From positions 13,082,001 to 13,146,000 of the forward strand of contig JAMPIQ010000001.1 of NCBI GenBank assembly GCA_024699855.1: a stretch of 64,000 bases of DNA, read 5' to 3'. The notes under the pieces were generated by a model. That model worked only from the letters and a program-made list of their open reading frames with translations. It ran no database searches and was not told where the DNA came from. This document shows, piece by piece, positions 10,302-22,600 of this stretch. How positions within the stretch are numbered: the first letter of the stretch is position 1; each line of letters starts with the position of its first letter. The translations under genes and the position numbers were made by a program. This DNA comes from Aphelenchoides besseyi. Taxonomy: Eukaryota; Nematoda; Chromadorea; Rhabditida; Aphelenchoididae.

Positions 10302-11645
10302 ATGACGGGTCGTCTCTTGCTGTTGACATGTTTGATTTCTCTGATCTCCTTCTACTCTGTGGTTACGGCAAATGGTTCCGTTAACAAGTGTGAGCAATTC
10401 GGCAGACCACGGAGTGTGAGTCTCGAAGGTCTATGAGTCTCATCGTTGTTTTCAGGACCGTGAACGGCAACTGCAAATCGACGAATATGACTCTCGAATT
10501 CAAGCATAACGATTCCAAAAACGTTGAACTCGACTTCAACATCACATACGACGACACCCCTGTTGAGATCACCAAGTGAGTTACATTGCGAAAACAACCA
10601 TTTGTTTTTCAGTGTTACTCTTAAATTCGCTGAGTGTGTGATTGATGCGGAGGTTGTTTCCAACCAAACCAATTCGACTTGGATGTTTGCTAGTGAGTTG
10701 TTGTCATGGGAGAACAACTAAGGACGATCTTCAGATGATCAATCGTTCAGCTTCGATCTCATTGGCAATTTGACATCCAAATCGATTGTCTTCAACGACG
10801 AAAATACTCAGAAGATGTTTCCATGCGAAAACTCGTATCACGCGGCCACCACCAAATTCGTTTTGTCGTTCGAGTTTTCGGCTTCTCGTCCACTTCCAGG
10901 CCTCAACATCCACTTCGTAAGTTTTCAGAGATCTTGATATACGTTGTTCAGCAAAACGCTCATGTCGATATGCACGAAGACAAGGAGCAGAGGAAATGCG
11001 GCATTCTATGCTATCCGTCGTGGATGTGGTGGTCGTTGTTGAGTGGCGGGTAAGATCTTCATTGTTGTTCATCTACCTATTTGGCCTTCAGAGTTCTTCT
11101 GCTTTGCATTTTTTGTCATCATCCGTGGTCTTGTCTTCGTGTTGTTATCGGAAGAAGAAAGACGGCGACTTCTCGAACATTCCACGTAACGAAGAACTCG
11201 ACGGTGAACTTACAAGCCTTCGAAAGAACATCAGTGATGACGAGATTCTCTTCCACAAAATATCACCAGAGCTCATAAATGCGACCACTCAATCGCAGAG
11301 TGGACTGAAACTCCCGAACATGCTCGTGAAATTTGCGAAGGAACAAAACAAAAAGACCGTACGTAATAATCGTCTTTGGATTAATCGACTTGAAGGAGTG
11401 CAATTGGCCTGAACAGACGTTTGGGAAAGCCGATGTCGAACATCTTTGTCGAGTGGTCAACTCCACGAATGCTCGTCGTTTTCTGCGGGAACGTCCGATT
11501 CACAACGATGATCAGGAACAAGCACTGAAGGACTATGTGAAGACAATCGTGAGTTTGTTTTTGTTTACATTTTGATTGGATTCAGACAAAAGAAGAAAAT
11601 CGACAAGTGGATGTTGTTCGCATGGTCATTGCAGAACACAAGTAG
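10302..11645 (+). CDS. type I membrane glycoprotein, family uncertain (LAMP-like layout)
   Basis: The start at 10302 gives a signal peptide (MTGRLLLLTCLISLISFY). Across five luminal exons there are at least seven N-glycosylation sequons (NGS, NMT, NIT, NVT, NQT, NST, NLT) and paired cysteines. One membrane segment follows, starting SWMWWSLLSGG, and then a YRKKKDG stop-transfer. A cytoplasmic region of about 130 residues over three exons ends at TAG 11643-11645. The overall plan (heavily glycosylated lumen, one membrane pass) recalls LAMP-type proteins, but the short LAMP tail is replaced by a longer one, so the family is unproven. The intron at about 11050-11092 must end at the second of two adjacent AGs (TTCAGAG) for the long downstream frame to be used; the first AG leads to a stop after about 60 residues. 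Confidence 0.5.
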
Positions 11646-11824
11646 ATGAAACAAGAGATCACAGATCAATGGTACTGAATTTGGTATATGGACAGAAACA
11701 AAGGTTTAGAAGAACACGTAATATTCATTGTGTGCAAAATATATAGTCTTACAACGCACTAACATTCGTTGAATCTTGATGCTCAAGTTTATTTGTCTTG
11801 TACAACTCTCTTCGACAAGCCAAA

Positions 11825-13659
11825 TTATTTGCCGTACGATGGCGGCGGTCGATAAGGCGGCGGAGCCGGCGCTGGGACATAGGGTTGTTGAGGAGGCGGA
11901 GCTCGTTTTGGACACTGAAATTACGTTAACTAATTGTGAATAAACCGTCGAACTTACTGGACAATACGCAGCATCGCTTCCGGGAGCACCGGGATTGCCG
12001 GGTTCTGAAATGGAAATCTAAATGAAATTCTTTAATTCGATTAAACTCACGCCCAGGAGAACCTGCTTGCCCCGGTTGGCCTTCAAATATCGATTATTAC
12101 CTTCAGATCAACAAATCAAACACCTGGTTGACCGGGTGGCCCTCTTCAATTCATAAACAGTTAGTTCGAGAACATAAAAACGAGACTTACGGCGGTCCCA
12201 TCGGGCCCATTGGTCCTTGTTGCGGAGTATAGCCTGGCTAAACAAAAACGAACGTATTCAAACTATAAACACAATGTTACTTGGCCAGGCGAGCCCATTT
12301 CTCCTTGAGAACCTGGCGGTCCACTGAAAATGTTCGATTAATGTTCATATTCAATTTGTTCATTACGGTGGTCCAGGAATCGGTGTTGATCTTGTGCCGG
12401 GTGATCCCGGTTGACCTTCAAATGTAATGTTAATACAAATTGATTAGTTGCAAATCGAATACCGGGCTGTCCAGGAGAACCTAAAATTTAATCGACTGTA
12501 ATTAATTGTTACCATTGAAATTACCGGGAGTTCCCATCGATCCCATATCGCCGGGAGGACCTTTAAATTGATCGATTAACTTCTACATTCCCTGACAAAA
12601 CTTACCGGGCGGTCCCGATCCACCGCTATTGCCTGGCTAAACGTTTTTCGATTAAAATCAACTGTTTTCAACAATGAACAAACGTTTCCGGGTTGTCCCG
12701 GTGATCCCTAAAATAGTTGTTCGAATTACTGGCTTCAATTTAAAACTAATTACGGGCTGTCCTGGAGGTCTAAAAATAGAAGTTAATGCACGTAAATTTA
12801 ATAGTTTGCTTACCCCATGCTTCCCATTTGACCGGGTAACCCTCTGAAATTTGCGTTCATTCCATCCGCTTCTTATGAACTTACGGAGCTCCAGCGGGGC
12901 ATTGAGTACAACCGTTATAACTTTGTTCAACAACCAACGAAGCACCGGGAGCGCCGGGTCTGCCTACAATTTGTTTGTTACTCATGTGATTAAACGACAA
13001 GTTACCTGGCTGGCCGATCATTCCATCGTCTCCCGGGAATCCCGGCTAAAAGTGATACAATCGTAAATAAGTCACTACAGTTTTCACGAACTTGTCCTGG
13101 AGGTCTAAAAGAACAAAACTCAATAAATGGAACAAACAATAAACAAACCCGGGCGGTCCAGAAGGACAGTTATTCGGACGACCGCAGTCTGAATCCAATG
13201 ATTGAGCTGTTGATTACAATTCTAAACTCACTGCATTGGGGCGTTGTCGCATAACCACCACCTCCACCAGTCGCATATCCACCGCGTTTTTCTCGTTTGA
13301 AAATCGAAGCAAATTGAAGTCGTGGATTGGACCCAACATTCAAACCACTTGGCTCATGACCTTGCACTAATATAATCTCATGCCAAGCATCATTAGCAAT
13401 AACCTACAATTGACTGCTTAAGAACACAAATAACTGGAATATTCACCTTGAATTCGGCCATTTCCTGCATAATCTCGTCGTAAAGATTGTTGATGTCACG
13501 AAATAGAGTACCAACGACAATAAGCGAACCCACAATGACCAACGCCGAGCCGGTTGAAGCCAATCCAACGGCCTTCGTCGTACCACTGGTTCCTTGAAGA
13601 AACAACATGATCGAAATGAACACGACACAACCGCTGTGATTCACTTTTATAGACGACAT
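11825..13659 (-). CDS. cuticle collagen with about 19 small exons
   Basis: A structural protein of the cuticle. The first exon has the nematode cuticle-collagen N-terminal domain: a membrane segment (GSALVIVGSLIVVGTLF) followed by NNLYDEIMQEMAEFK. The second exon carries KREKR, the expected subtilisin-type processing site, followed by a Gly-rich stretch and a Cys. The rest is Gly-X-Y triplets (GPPG, PGFPGDDG, RPGAPGA and so on) cut into many tiny exons separated by introns of about 40-45 bases, each of them GT..AG in sense. It ends with a Pro/Tyr-rich tail and TAA at 11825-11827. Most cuticle collagens have few introns, so this exon structure is unusual. A polyadenylation signal lies just downstream on the minus strand. 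Confidence 0.85.
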
Positions 13660-15088
13660 TCACTTTTTTGTTTTGAGTAATTGACTTTCCGTAACCCATG
13701 ATGTAACGTGATTGTTCTTTTACGACGCGAATGAAATCGTCGAACAAGGTCTCTCTGACTGTGCGTCTAATTACCATTCCGCACAAAAGACGAGCAACAA
13801 GATTTGACGACCAAGTTCATTTACGTTTCTTATTTCTTGTCCACTCAAAACAAGTTTTCAACATTGTGTTAAACAATCGATGCAAAGAAAACAAAAGTTC
13901 TCGACTTCATTGTCGAGACTTTAAAATTCTGGCCAATTAGTTTCATTCAACCGAAAAGTTTTCCAATTCAGAAGATGGTCATTCAAACATCTTCGATGTC
14001 TGATCGATCAAACACTTTCCATTATATTTCATAAACTAAAGATTAGAACAACTCGAACGGGAGGACCGTTGAATGAAAACCGACGATTTTGCAATTCGAA
14101 CATCGTGCAAACTTGTTGTGAACAAATTGCGATGATCACAGGTAATTTGTTTCACGGATGAGCATAACGATCACACACTTCCCTATTGATGTGTACATTA
14201 GCGGCGCCCACTCAATCCGCAAGCTTGTTTTCCGGCATTCAACGACCGTTTTGTTTGCGAATATCGAAACCATCGAATTATGCTCCACGAACGGCGGTGA
14301 CGAGCTTACGATTTCTAATTCATTTTGTAAGGAATTTCCTTCTTAATCGGGTCAACTGACCATTTTTTCCAACTTCGGAATGTCCATTTGTGTGGGTCAC
14401 GTAGCAGTACATCGTCGCCTGCGGCGCTAATCGTTCGACTTACCTTCAACTCACGGCTTCTAATCGCTGACCCGTCACTTCGCGCGTCAGATGGACTTCG
14501 TGTTTATTTCGCTATTGTTGTTGATGCTCAAACCTGTTTGAAATGACAGACTTCGAGCTCATCCGTCCGTTTTTCTTTGTAGTTCATCTTGAATTTCAAA
14601 ACTGACCACTAACTACTGTTCTAACACTTCGATTTTCGATCAGAGTGTTGATTGAACTCATAGATGTTTATAATAAGCTTCTTGTGGTTTTCATATTTCC
14701 ACATTCAACTTTCGACTCTTCATCTGCGCTCTAATTCTCAGCACAAAGAAATGAATTCCATCCGCCCATTTCCACGAAGCGTTTGAAACCGCGACGATTT
14801 GACGCGCGATCTTCACTTTCACTTATTGCGATTTCATTGTTGAAAAGGTGGAAACGATACCCATCTTTTTCGAATGACTCATCTTTGCGTAATAAACGCT
14901 CCTGTGCTCCATTTTCGTTCTACGCATTGAATCTGCACAGCAATCGACGTAATTTGAGTTTCTTCGTATTTCTGCTAAGTGGATGAGTCAGACGGAAATC
15001 AAATCACGTTAAATTAAGTCGCTGTTCTGTAGCGACGGATATCTGACGTTTTGTTGTTATAAAACTTCGTATAACTTATGAGAGAACG
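13660..15088. other. divergent intergenic region
   Basis: Lies between the collagen start (minus) and the DB-module gene (plus). No convincing coding frame. It should contain the promoters of both. Confidence 0.4.
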
Positions 15089-15098
15089 TTTTTTTCAG
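15089..15098 (+). promoter_or_regulatory. probable trans-splice acceptor
   Basis: A T-run ending in TTTCAG lies four bases before the ATG at 15103, with no upstream coding exon. This is the usual arrangement for spliced-leader addition in nematodes. Confidence 0.5.
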
Positions 15099-15102
15099 AT
15101 CG

Positions 15103-17189
15103 ATGATTCTCAGATTTCGTAGTATATGGCCGTTGATTATCACTTTCTCCGCTACACAAGCGCAATGGTTTCAAGCTCCGGCTTTCGATTGCGGTCGAAT
15201 TCCACAGCGATGGTGTTGTTCGCCGAGAGTACGAGCTAATTGTCCCGATTTGTGTCGTTTCGCGCCTACAACTTGCGGTCCGAAACCTCCGCAACCGTTC
15301 AACTCACTTTTACCCAGCGGTTTGGGTTTACCGTTGAGTGGATTGCTAGGTGGGCTTCCACAGCTACCGAATTTACTTCCCACTCAACCGTCACAAGCGG
15401 TTTGGAACGTTCGTCCACAACCTTCTCAAACTACTCAACCACAAGGTTCGATTATACCGCCTCCAGGAATTATTCTGCCGCCTGAAACTCCATTGGCTAT
15501 TGGTCCGGGCATTGAGTTTCCCGAACTCATAAAACCACCCACAAGATCGACTGGTGAAGGGTCGCGAGCAGTCGATGGATTAGCTTCGTCACGTTCGAAA
15601 ACGGTCGAGTCAGCAGTTGGTGCTGGCGGCAGTTTTGGACCGGAACCCAACGCTGTTGGAATTCCACCTAATGGTCTTCTACCACCAATCGATCCACCGC
15701 CATTTACACCATTTGTTTCCGTAACACCGTCAACATTTCCAACTCTAATCACAATGTCACCGAGTGTGTTTCCGCCATCCGTTGCTCCACCTTGGGCCGA
15801 AACAATGCCGCCAAACAGCGTAAGTTTGACAACCCCAGTGCCCAGACCACAAACGGGACTCATTGATTCGAATGCAAAAGCAAAAAGCCGCGGGATTCTT
15901 CCACCGCCAAATCGATTCGCTGAAACCGGCGAAGAGAAATTGATTGAATTGGAGGAACAAGATGGACACGTCACTCAAGTCCCAACGAATAGTGCAACTG
16001 CTCTTATAACACGTGGATCTGATGGAATTGATCGCGCATCTGCTGGAATCGCACAGACATTAATTCTTGGAGCATCAGAACGTTTGTAATGCATACTAAC
16101 TTCTAGGAATAAATGCCCTTTCAGATGAACAAAACCCATCAGGTTTCTCGAGTTCCTCAACTCAACAACCAACGGCCGCTCCACTACCAACGTCTTCTGA
16201 AGTCGGGGTTTCTCCGAATAGTCGAACAACGTTGCCAGACGGAGCGCCATGGTCCTTCAAGATTATGCCGAGTAAACTGCGAACATTCGCAGAATCAAGA
16301 GATTTGCCGCCACCCGACTTCTCGTTTGCCAACGGAGATAAGCTGATCAATCAAATGATTAATCAGGGAAACACTCATCCTTTTGTTAACCAATCAATTC
16401 GAAACTCAGCAACCGAAAACGCGGGACTTTTCAGCGGCGGTCGTAAGTTTCATTGTCTTTTCGATTAACCAGTTTTTAGGTTTGAATACGGTAATCAACT
16501 CGTTGTTCACCAAGAAGACGATCGACACGATCACCAATTTCACTGGCAAGAGACCACCAAAGCGTGGAAATCGAAAAAACTCTTCGACAACATCTCAAGC
16601 CATTGCATCAACTGTGTCGTCTGTTCTACTATCTACGACACTTAATCCGAATGCCCCAACAAACTTGACAGCAAATGGAAAATGTGGAATCGCTCCAGAT
16701 TTTCGTCCCTGTGTTCCAATTCAGAAAGCAAACGATCAACTTCTACAGTGTTGTCGAGCCAAATTGATGCCTGAAGGATGTTTATCTCTTTGCCGTTACG
16801 ATACCACTCAAGCAGAAGTAGACTTGGAACACGTTGATTAAGATAATTTGTGTAATTTCAGGTCAAAAAAGCATTTGATGCAGGAAAATGTGGAATTCTC
16901 AACGTCGCTCCATTTCTTGACTGTGCCTCTCAAGCTCAAGACAATCGACATTGTTGCAGTCATCGACAACTTGCGATGAAAAGGTCTGAATTTTTGTATT
17001 AAACGTCATGAGGATGCATTCTAGTGGTCCACAATGCGAGATCTTTTGTCATCCAAAAGATGGTCTTGCTTTAAGTCTTACACATCTTGTTTGTCAAAAT
17101 GTCATTTCTGATCTCTTACAGGTTAGCATATTTACCTTTTTTGCTTACACGGATAATCTTTTCAGTGTCATCACGCCGGGTTGCATTAA
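15103..17189 (+). CDS. secreted DB-module protein with Pro-rich centre
   Basis: The start at 15103 gives a signal peptide and then a Cys-rich N-terminal segment (FDCGRIPQRWCCSPRVRANC). A long Pro/Ser/Thr-rich linker of over 400 residues follows. The C-terminal part fits the nematode DB module (PF01682): GKCGIAPDFRPC, QCCRAKLMPEGCLSLCRYD, GKCGILNVAPFLDC, HCCSHRQLA, CEIFCHP and a final CHH before TAA at 17187-17189. Introns fall near 16087-16124, 16444-16480, 16821-16861, 16983-17023 and 17121-17165; the first needs a GTTTGT donor to keep frame. DB-module proteins are typically extracellular and in some species cuticle-associated. The central linker looks disordered. Function of this copy is unknown. 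Confidence 0.8.
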
Positions 17190-18338
17190 CTCATCCGCTA
17201 TTCACCTCACGATTTCCAATAGAACTCTCGATTGTTTGTTGAAAATAATAAAGGAATTCTCTTTTCGACACGAACGATCAAACATCTGTAAATCGCGTAT
17301 TTAACAGATTGAAATTTGCGCTCCTAATCTTGTGGCTAACTAACCAAAACAATATTCTAGGCCTTTTAGAGCACACGTGTGTTGTCGACATAATGATTTC
17401 CGTTCGACTTCCGTCCAAACGAACACTCGGGACAACGCCGCGTTCAATGGTCACTTTCGCGTTTGACATCATTCGTTTTGTCTTCAAATGCGTGAGTTTC
17501 CGCTTTCGTGATTCTATTCAAGACCACTCTTGGTCATTCGTTGAAATCGGTTCGTGTAGGTGTTTAATGTCGAACAGTTTTCGAGTTGTGAACAGTAAGT
17601 TTCCACTACTTTGCGTCAATCTTTTCTTTGTCATTCCGAAGCAAAGTGCTCGAAATTGAAAGGCGCCGAGAATCAAATTACGCGCGTTCAATTCTGCGCA
17701 TCGTCGCCATATTTCGCCACTTTGGCCTCCGAAAACAACGACACGAGTCGTGACCACTCGAAGTTGCTCAATTTCCGTTCGACCGAAAGTCGCTAATTCT
17801 TGGCCAAAAGCTCATGAACGACCGTAGAGAAGCGGACGCTCCGTGAGCTCAACGGATTAATCCGAGGAACCAAATGAGCGGCGGGGATTTTGGATTCACG
17901 CGCGGCAATTATTCTGCAAAGGCTCTTGAAATCTTCGTGGGTTTCAATTGAACTTGACTTCTGTGCGCAACAGAAGCATATCCACGAGTCCAGCGGATTG
18001 TTGGCTCGACGTCGGTAAGTTCCTGGAAGCGTGATTTTTAATTAGAACAAGCACATTAAACTGACGAGATGCGGTGGAATATCCGCGGTAATTAGGGGGT
18101 TTGGTGTGAGTCGTGGGATCGCTTGCTGTCCATTTTTGAGATTGAATCCCTTTTGGTTTACGCATTCTAACGTGAGGTTACATAATTGGTTCCTGTTCTC
18201 TTTAACTTCTATCTGATGAGTGTGTTTGTTCAGTTGCTGTTCCTTTTTTCGCGGTCTTCAATAATCCGTTTAATCATTAGGTGCGTGTGATTCGAAAAGG
18301 GTTTTTATTGCAACAATTTGAAAAGATTCACAAGAAAA
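17190..18338. other. intergenic, nothing recognised
   Basis: Convergent 3' ends of the DB-module gene (polyadenylation signal near 17248) and the A1-like gene. An open frame at 17309-17659 on the plus strand has no family resemblance and is not called. Confidence 0.4.
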
Positions 18339-19564
18339 TTACTTTTCATCTGCGATATTGATCGTTTTCGTGGCATAGTCGTACTTAATACAACGATTCT
18401 GATGAAAGAAATAAGGCAAAGTCCACCAATTCAATTCGTCGGGGTAGATGTTCAACAAGCAGGTGGTACTGTCCTACAAAATCAAAAAGCCGTTTCAATA
18501 TCTAGGCGTTTAAACCCACGAATTGCTTGATATACTGACTGGCTTTGATCGAGAATTGTTTTCCTTTCACTGTGAATACGAGGTCTGCGGCTGTGTTCAT
18601 CTTGCGGCAATCCACAAGCCCTCCAGCGTAACGGCTTGAGTATTGAGCTCCCAACGCGTTGTAGATGTAATTCACGTGCACTTTTGGTCCTGCGAAGTCT
18701 AAAATATTCTTGATAACTACAAGTCCTGATGCAACGTACAATCAGCGGCAACGTTAAACAGAACGGTTGTTGGCGCATTCTTCTTGTAGTTGCCCCAAGC
18801 AAAGCCAGAAAATGAAGCAGTCCAGGGTCGGTTATTAACATCAAGACTAGCGATATTGGGAAGTGTAACCCAGTTGTTCTTGCAACGTGTTGTATCCTCT
18901 TGTCCGATGACAATCGAATGAGTGCCGTAGAGATCGGATGGAGCATGGAAGGTGATAATCGGTCGAGCAGCTTTTTCAACAATAAGCTGCATTTCAGTTT
19001 TCTGCTCAGGATCATCTTGTGCTGCCCACATTGCAATGAAGCCGGATGCTTGAGGCAGTTTATATAACCCGTTGTATGAAACTGTGTCGGGATTTCCGAA
19101 CATGGCACTAGTCAAAGGAGGTAGATCTCCGACTTGCCAATAATCATTTCCCGCTGGCCCATCACCGATTCCTTGGGAAAACTCGAAACTAAAAAGATTT
19201 TGGTCGTCTTGCTTTGGATTAAAACCCACTGATGACTCTTTCCTCCATCAGCTACTGTCCATGTGGACGAACGAGAACGATCAAAGGAAACGGAAGCCCC
19301 ACTACTAGGCGAGTAGATGACCGGTGCTCCGTAGTATCTGAAACGATTGATTTTGTTGATTCAGCCATGAACTTAAGAAGTTCTCGCGGACAGAAAATTT
19401 ATTTACCCATCAATTCCGACTGATAACTGTGTACGTTGAGAACCAACTTTCAGTGGAAGAGTGAAGTAGGGACCAGGAGCTGAATAATCCAACGTTCCTG
19501 AATTTCTTGGTTTTGCATCGACTGCAAAAACAAGTGAAATGAAGACGAGAAGTTTTCCGTTCAT
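18339..19564 (-). CDS. pepsin-family (A1) homologue lacking both catalytic motifs
   Basis: A secreted aspartic-protease fold without visible catalytic aspartate motifs. Signal peptide MNGKLLVFISLVFAVDA from 19564. The N lobe shows YFTLPLKVGSQRTQLSVGIDG, where the DTGS site should follow but the sequence reads DGYYGAPVIY. It continues with an SRSSTWT segment and GIGDGPAGNDYW as in pepsins. In the C lobe the second site reads FNVAADYFAGPKVHV in place of a DTG/DSG motif. The normal pepsin landmarks then follow: YNALGA, GGLVDC, LVFTVKGKQFSI, and a last exon with NWWTLPYFFHQNRCIKYDY ending at TAA 18339-18341. All introns are GT..AG and frames are open, so this looks like a maintained pseudoenzyme and not a decayed gene. 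Confidence 0.75.
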
Positions 19565-19632
19565 TTTTGTTTTTAAAACAAATCAATTAGACGGACTTTG
19601 AGTATGGTGAAGAATAGTTGAACTGTTCGCGG

Positions 19633-19639
19633 TTTTATA
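19633..19639 (-). promoter_or_regulatory. TATA box of the A1-like pseudoenzyme
   Basis: TATAAAA on the minus strand about 70 bases upstream of the ATG at 19564, the same layout as in the other two A1-like genes. Confidence 0.5.
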
Positions 19640-22600
19640 CTCAAACCGTTGGCAAACAGCACACGCCCATTTCCGTTCGATTTCAACTGGAAATGATTGT
19701 TAGATGCAAAGATCAACCTTCCAATTCCTGTTTGTTGACTTTTGGGAACATTGGTCTGATCGTTTTGAAGTGACGTTTGTCATAAACTTCATATCAGAAC
19801 TAAACCGATAACAGTTAAACTGCGACCTTTCGATTTCTTTCCATCAGCAACTAACTACACGTTAAGTCTATGTTTGAGTAGCTGGAAGACCAATTTAACC
19901 TCTTGATGTGCTACGAGATCACACGTCATTTTGGTAATTCCATTTGCTTCAATAAACTAATTACTTATTATGCACGAACACATGTTCTGGGTTTTCTGCT
20001 AAGTTTCGAGTTAACTTGTTATTTGAAGAAGCAAACGTCACAAAACGCTTAGAAATTCAGTTTTTCTGCAAAATTAAACACTAATTTACGACAAGAATTA
20101 GCATCCGTTCGGGGGCTCTGTTCGATTCCGAAATTAAACGCTTGACGAGTTCGTTTTGTGGCTTAAGAAAAAGAACGAAATGCCGCGTACGTCAAAATTA
20201 ACTCATAGTTCGAGACAAAGTATTCCAAACGTTCGCGCTCCTCTTCACTTTCATCGGCACGCTATTTCAAACTCTTCGGAACGATTTTTACTCGACTAAT
20301 CACATTAGGACGTCCGGCACAGTGGTGAATTTCAATATCATAGACGAGCGTTTAGGGTTCGTTTGACGTTCTTTTTGATTTCTCGCTTAGCATAAGAAGT
20401 TAGACGATTCAATTATCTCGGCTTCCGCATTCACTTTGCAATTGAAGTTCTTCGACAATTGGAGAACGCGCGGTCATCGGAAAGAATCCCAACAGAAACT
20501 TTTAGGTTTCCTTGTTCATTAAAGATAATCGCAATGTTTGTTGCTCATACGGTCGTCTGAATTTCGTTAAACGATTTGTATCTTGAGACTTCCTCGTCTA
20601 TACGATACGAATTCCTTCCTTACACCCATCTTCTAACGTGTACTTGCTGAAGATGCTTTGACATCGATCTCATTGTTATTCGAATGTCAGATAATTTGAG
20701 TTTAGGGTTCGAAAGAGAGGTCAGTTGAGTTTCTTTAATTGTACATTTTTGTTGGTGAATTGCTGGCTCTCAAATTTGTCTCGTGAATAATCTCGACTAC
20801 AGAGTTTTGCTCGAATCTTTGCAGAATTGAGAGCGTGGGTTATAAAACTGCGACTGCTTGTTTATTCATATCATGCCTGATGAATTATTATACATGACTT
20901 AAAAGTTCGACTGCTCATTGAACAAAACTTTTGGATAGAGTCGAGAAGGATAATCTTCTTGAACATTTAAAGTCTTTTGTAGCTTTTCCTCTTTCTAGTG
21001 ACTAATTACGTTCAATTAGTTGATTCGTCTCAACGGTTGGATTCTTAGTCTCGGTCAATTGTCTTTGGAGTCCATTGCATGATCTTGTGCGTTGACCCGC
21101 GAGTAGCGAATAAATTACGATTTCCGCTCATCTGAATTGCGCGCCAACGATGAAGATGTTCGCGTTTGTTGGTGCGATCTTGCAATGTCAATTAACCCAT
21201 TTAGTTGGAAACGAGCGAAAGTCATTGGTTTGTTCGATTGTCGATCGTGGTTTTGCATCCGCGAAGTTTAATGGCTTTTCATTTTCTATCACCGACATTC
21301 CTGTTGTCTTCGACGGTAGTTTCATATCAGCTGAGTATCGTATTCGAGCTCCGAAGATGATATTGAGAGTTTCTAGTTTATTGTTTGGTTGTTTGATTGC
21401 TGATTGAGTGTATTGTTCTTTAAAAGAAGTGACTTATCCAAAATTGAAACTTCGATTCCACCAACGCGTTTCGTTTTAAGCGCTGTCGGATGTCGACAAC
21501 CGTTTCCGTTCGAGTGTTCCAGAATCTGAAACCGAAACGAAGAGAACATCGCTGTTTGGGAGTTCCGTGTTCCCGAGTTGAATGACTTTAAATTTCACTG
21601 CTCTTTAACTGCAATTTGTTGTTACATGACTAAGAGCAGAACTCCAAGGCTTCAAGTTCCTTAGACGATCTTGCACAGTGGTTTTTGGTCGCAATCTCCC
21701 AACATAAAAGAAATCCCAATTAGAAGAACACTGGGGAGTTTTTGAAAACAAGCTACTTATCAAAGTGAATCACCGTCTTTCTCGCACTATTGTTTGGTGT
21801 TTTCGAGCGAAATTCCATTCTCGAATATTACGGTTATTTTTAAAGTCTTGGATTATTATAACGAAAAGATCCGGAACGAAATCTAAATGAGCGCTGACAT
21901 CTGACCTTTTCCTGTTTGTGAATGTGTCATCTTTAACTTTTAGTCGAATAATGTATCCATGCATTAGCGCTTCGCATTTTGGTGAAATTTGATGTTTCGT
22001 ATCTTTGGGATAATCAGTTTTTTGTATTACGACTCGAACATCTTAGTCCGAAGGTTGTGGGCGTTTCAAAAATGTGTGTGCTATTCTCATTAGTCCTTTT
22101 ACTATACCCGTTCATCAATTGAGCGATTCCGTGATCTCGAGTTTGCGATTGTTGTCAAATCCAAAGGTCAACGTGATGAAGACGAACGTACGGCGATTAA
22201 ACGAGTTTTTTCGACCGCTAAACTCGATTCATCCGCACGCTTCTCAATTGAAGAAAATCGAAGATAGTGGGCGGGATTAGCCGCATGCCGTTGATTAAGA
22301 TTTCGAACAAAGAGTGTCAAGATGGACGGCACTTCTGTTAAGTCCCAACCCGGTTAGGGTTGTTTAGTTTCCAAATTGTCAGTGAACTTCAATCGGTGTC
22401 CACTGATTCGTTTTCCAGCAATTTCCTTGCCATTCGAGTGCTCTTTTTCAAGTCGTTCAGTCGTCTAATGCTACCGGTATTCACCGGTCTATGCGAAAAA
22501 TTAAGCAGCTGAAATACCGCATAAGTTTTTAAGTTGCTTACGTCTTTGCAGTTTGTCTAGTATTCGTATTGTGAAGAATTAATCACGAAAAGAACGAGAT

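Noticed and set aside
15435..15974. Minus-strand Gly-rich frame
   Set aside because: Shadow of the Pro-rich linker of the DB-module gene.
17309..17659. Open frame of 116 codons on the plus strand
   Set aside because: No recognisable family, no partner exons, and composition like the surrounding noncoding sequence.
21150..21407. Open frame of 85 codons in the large gene-free stretch
   Set aside because: No domain, signal peptide or splice context that supports it.
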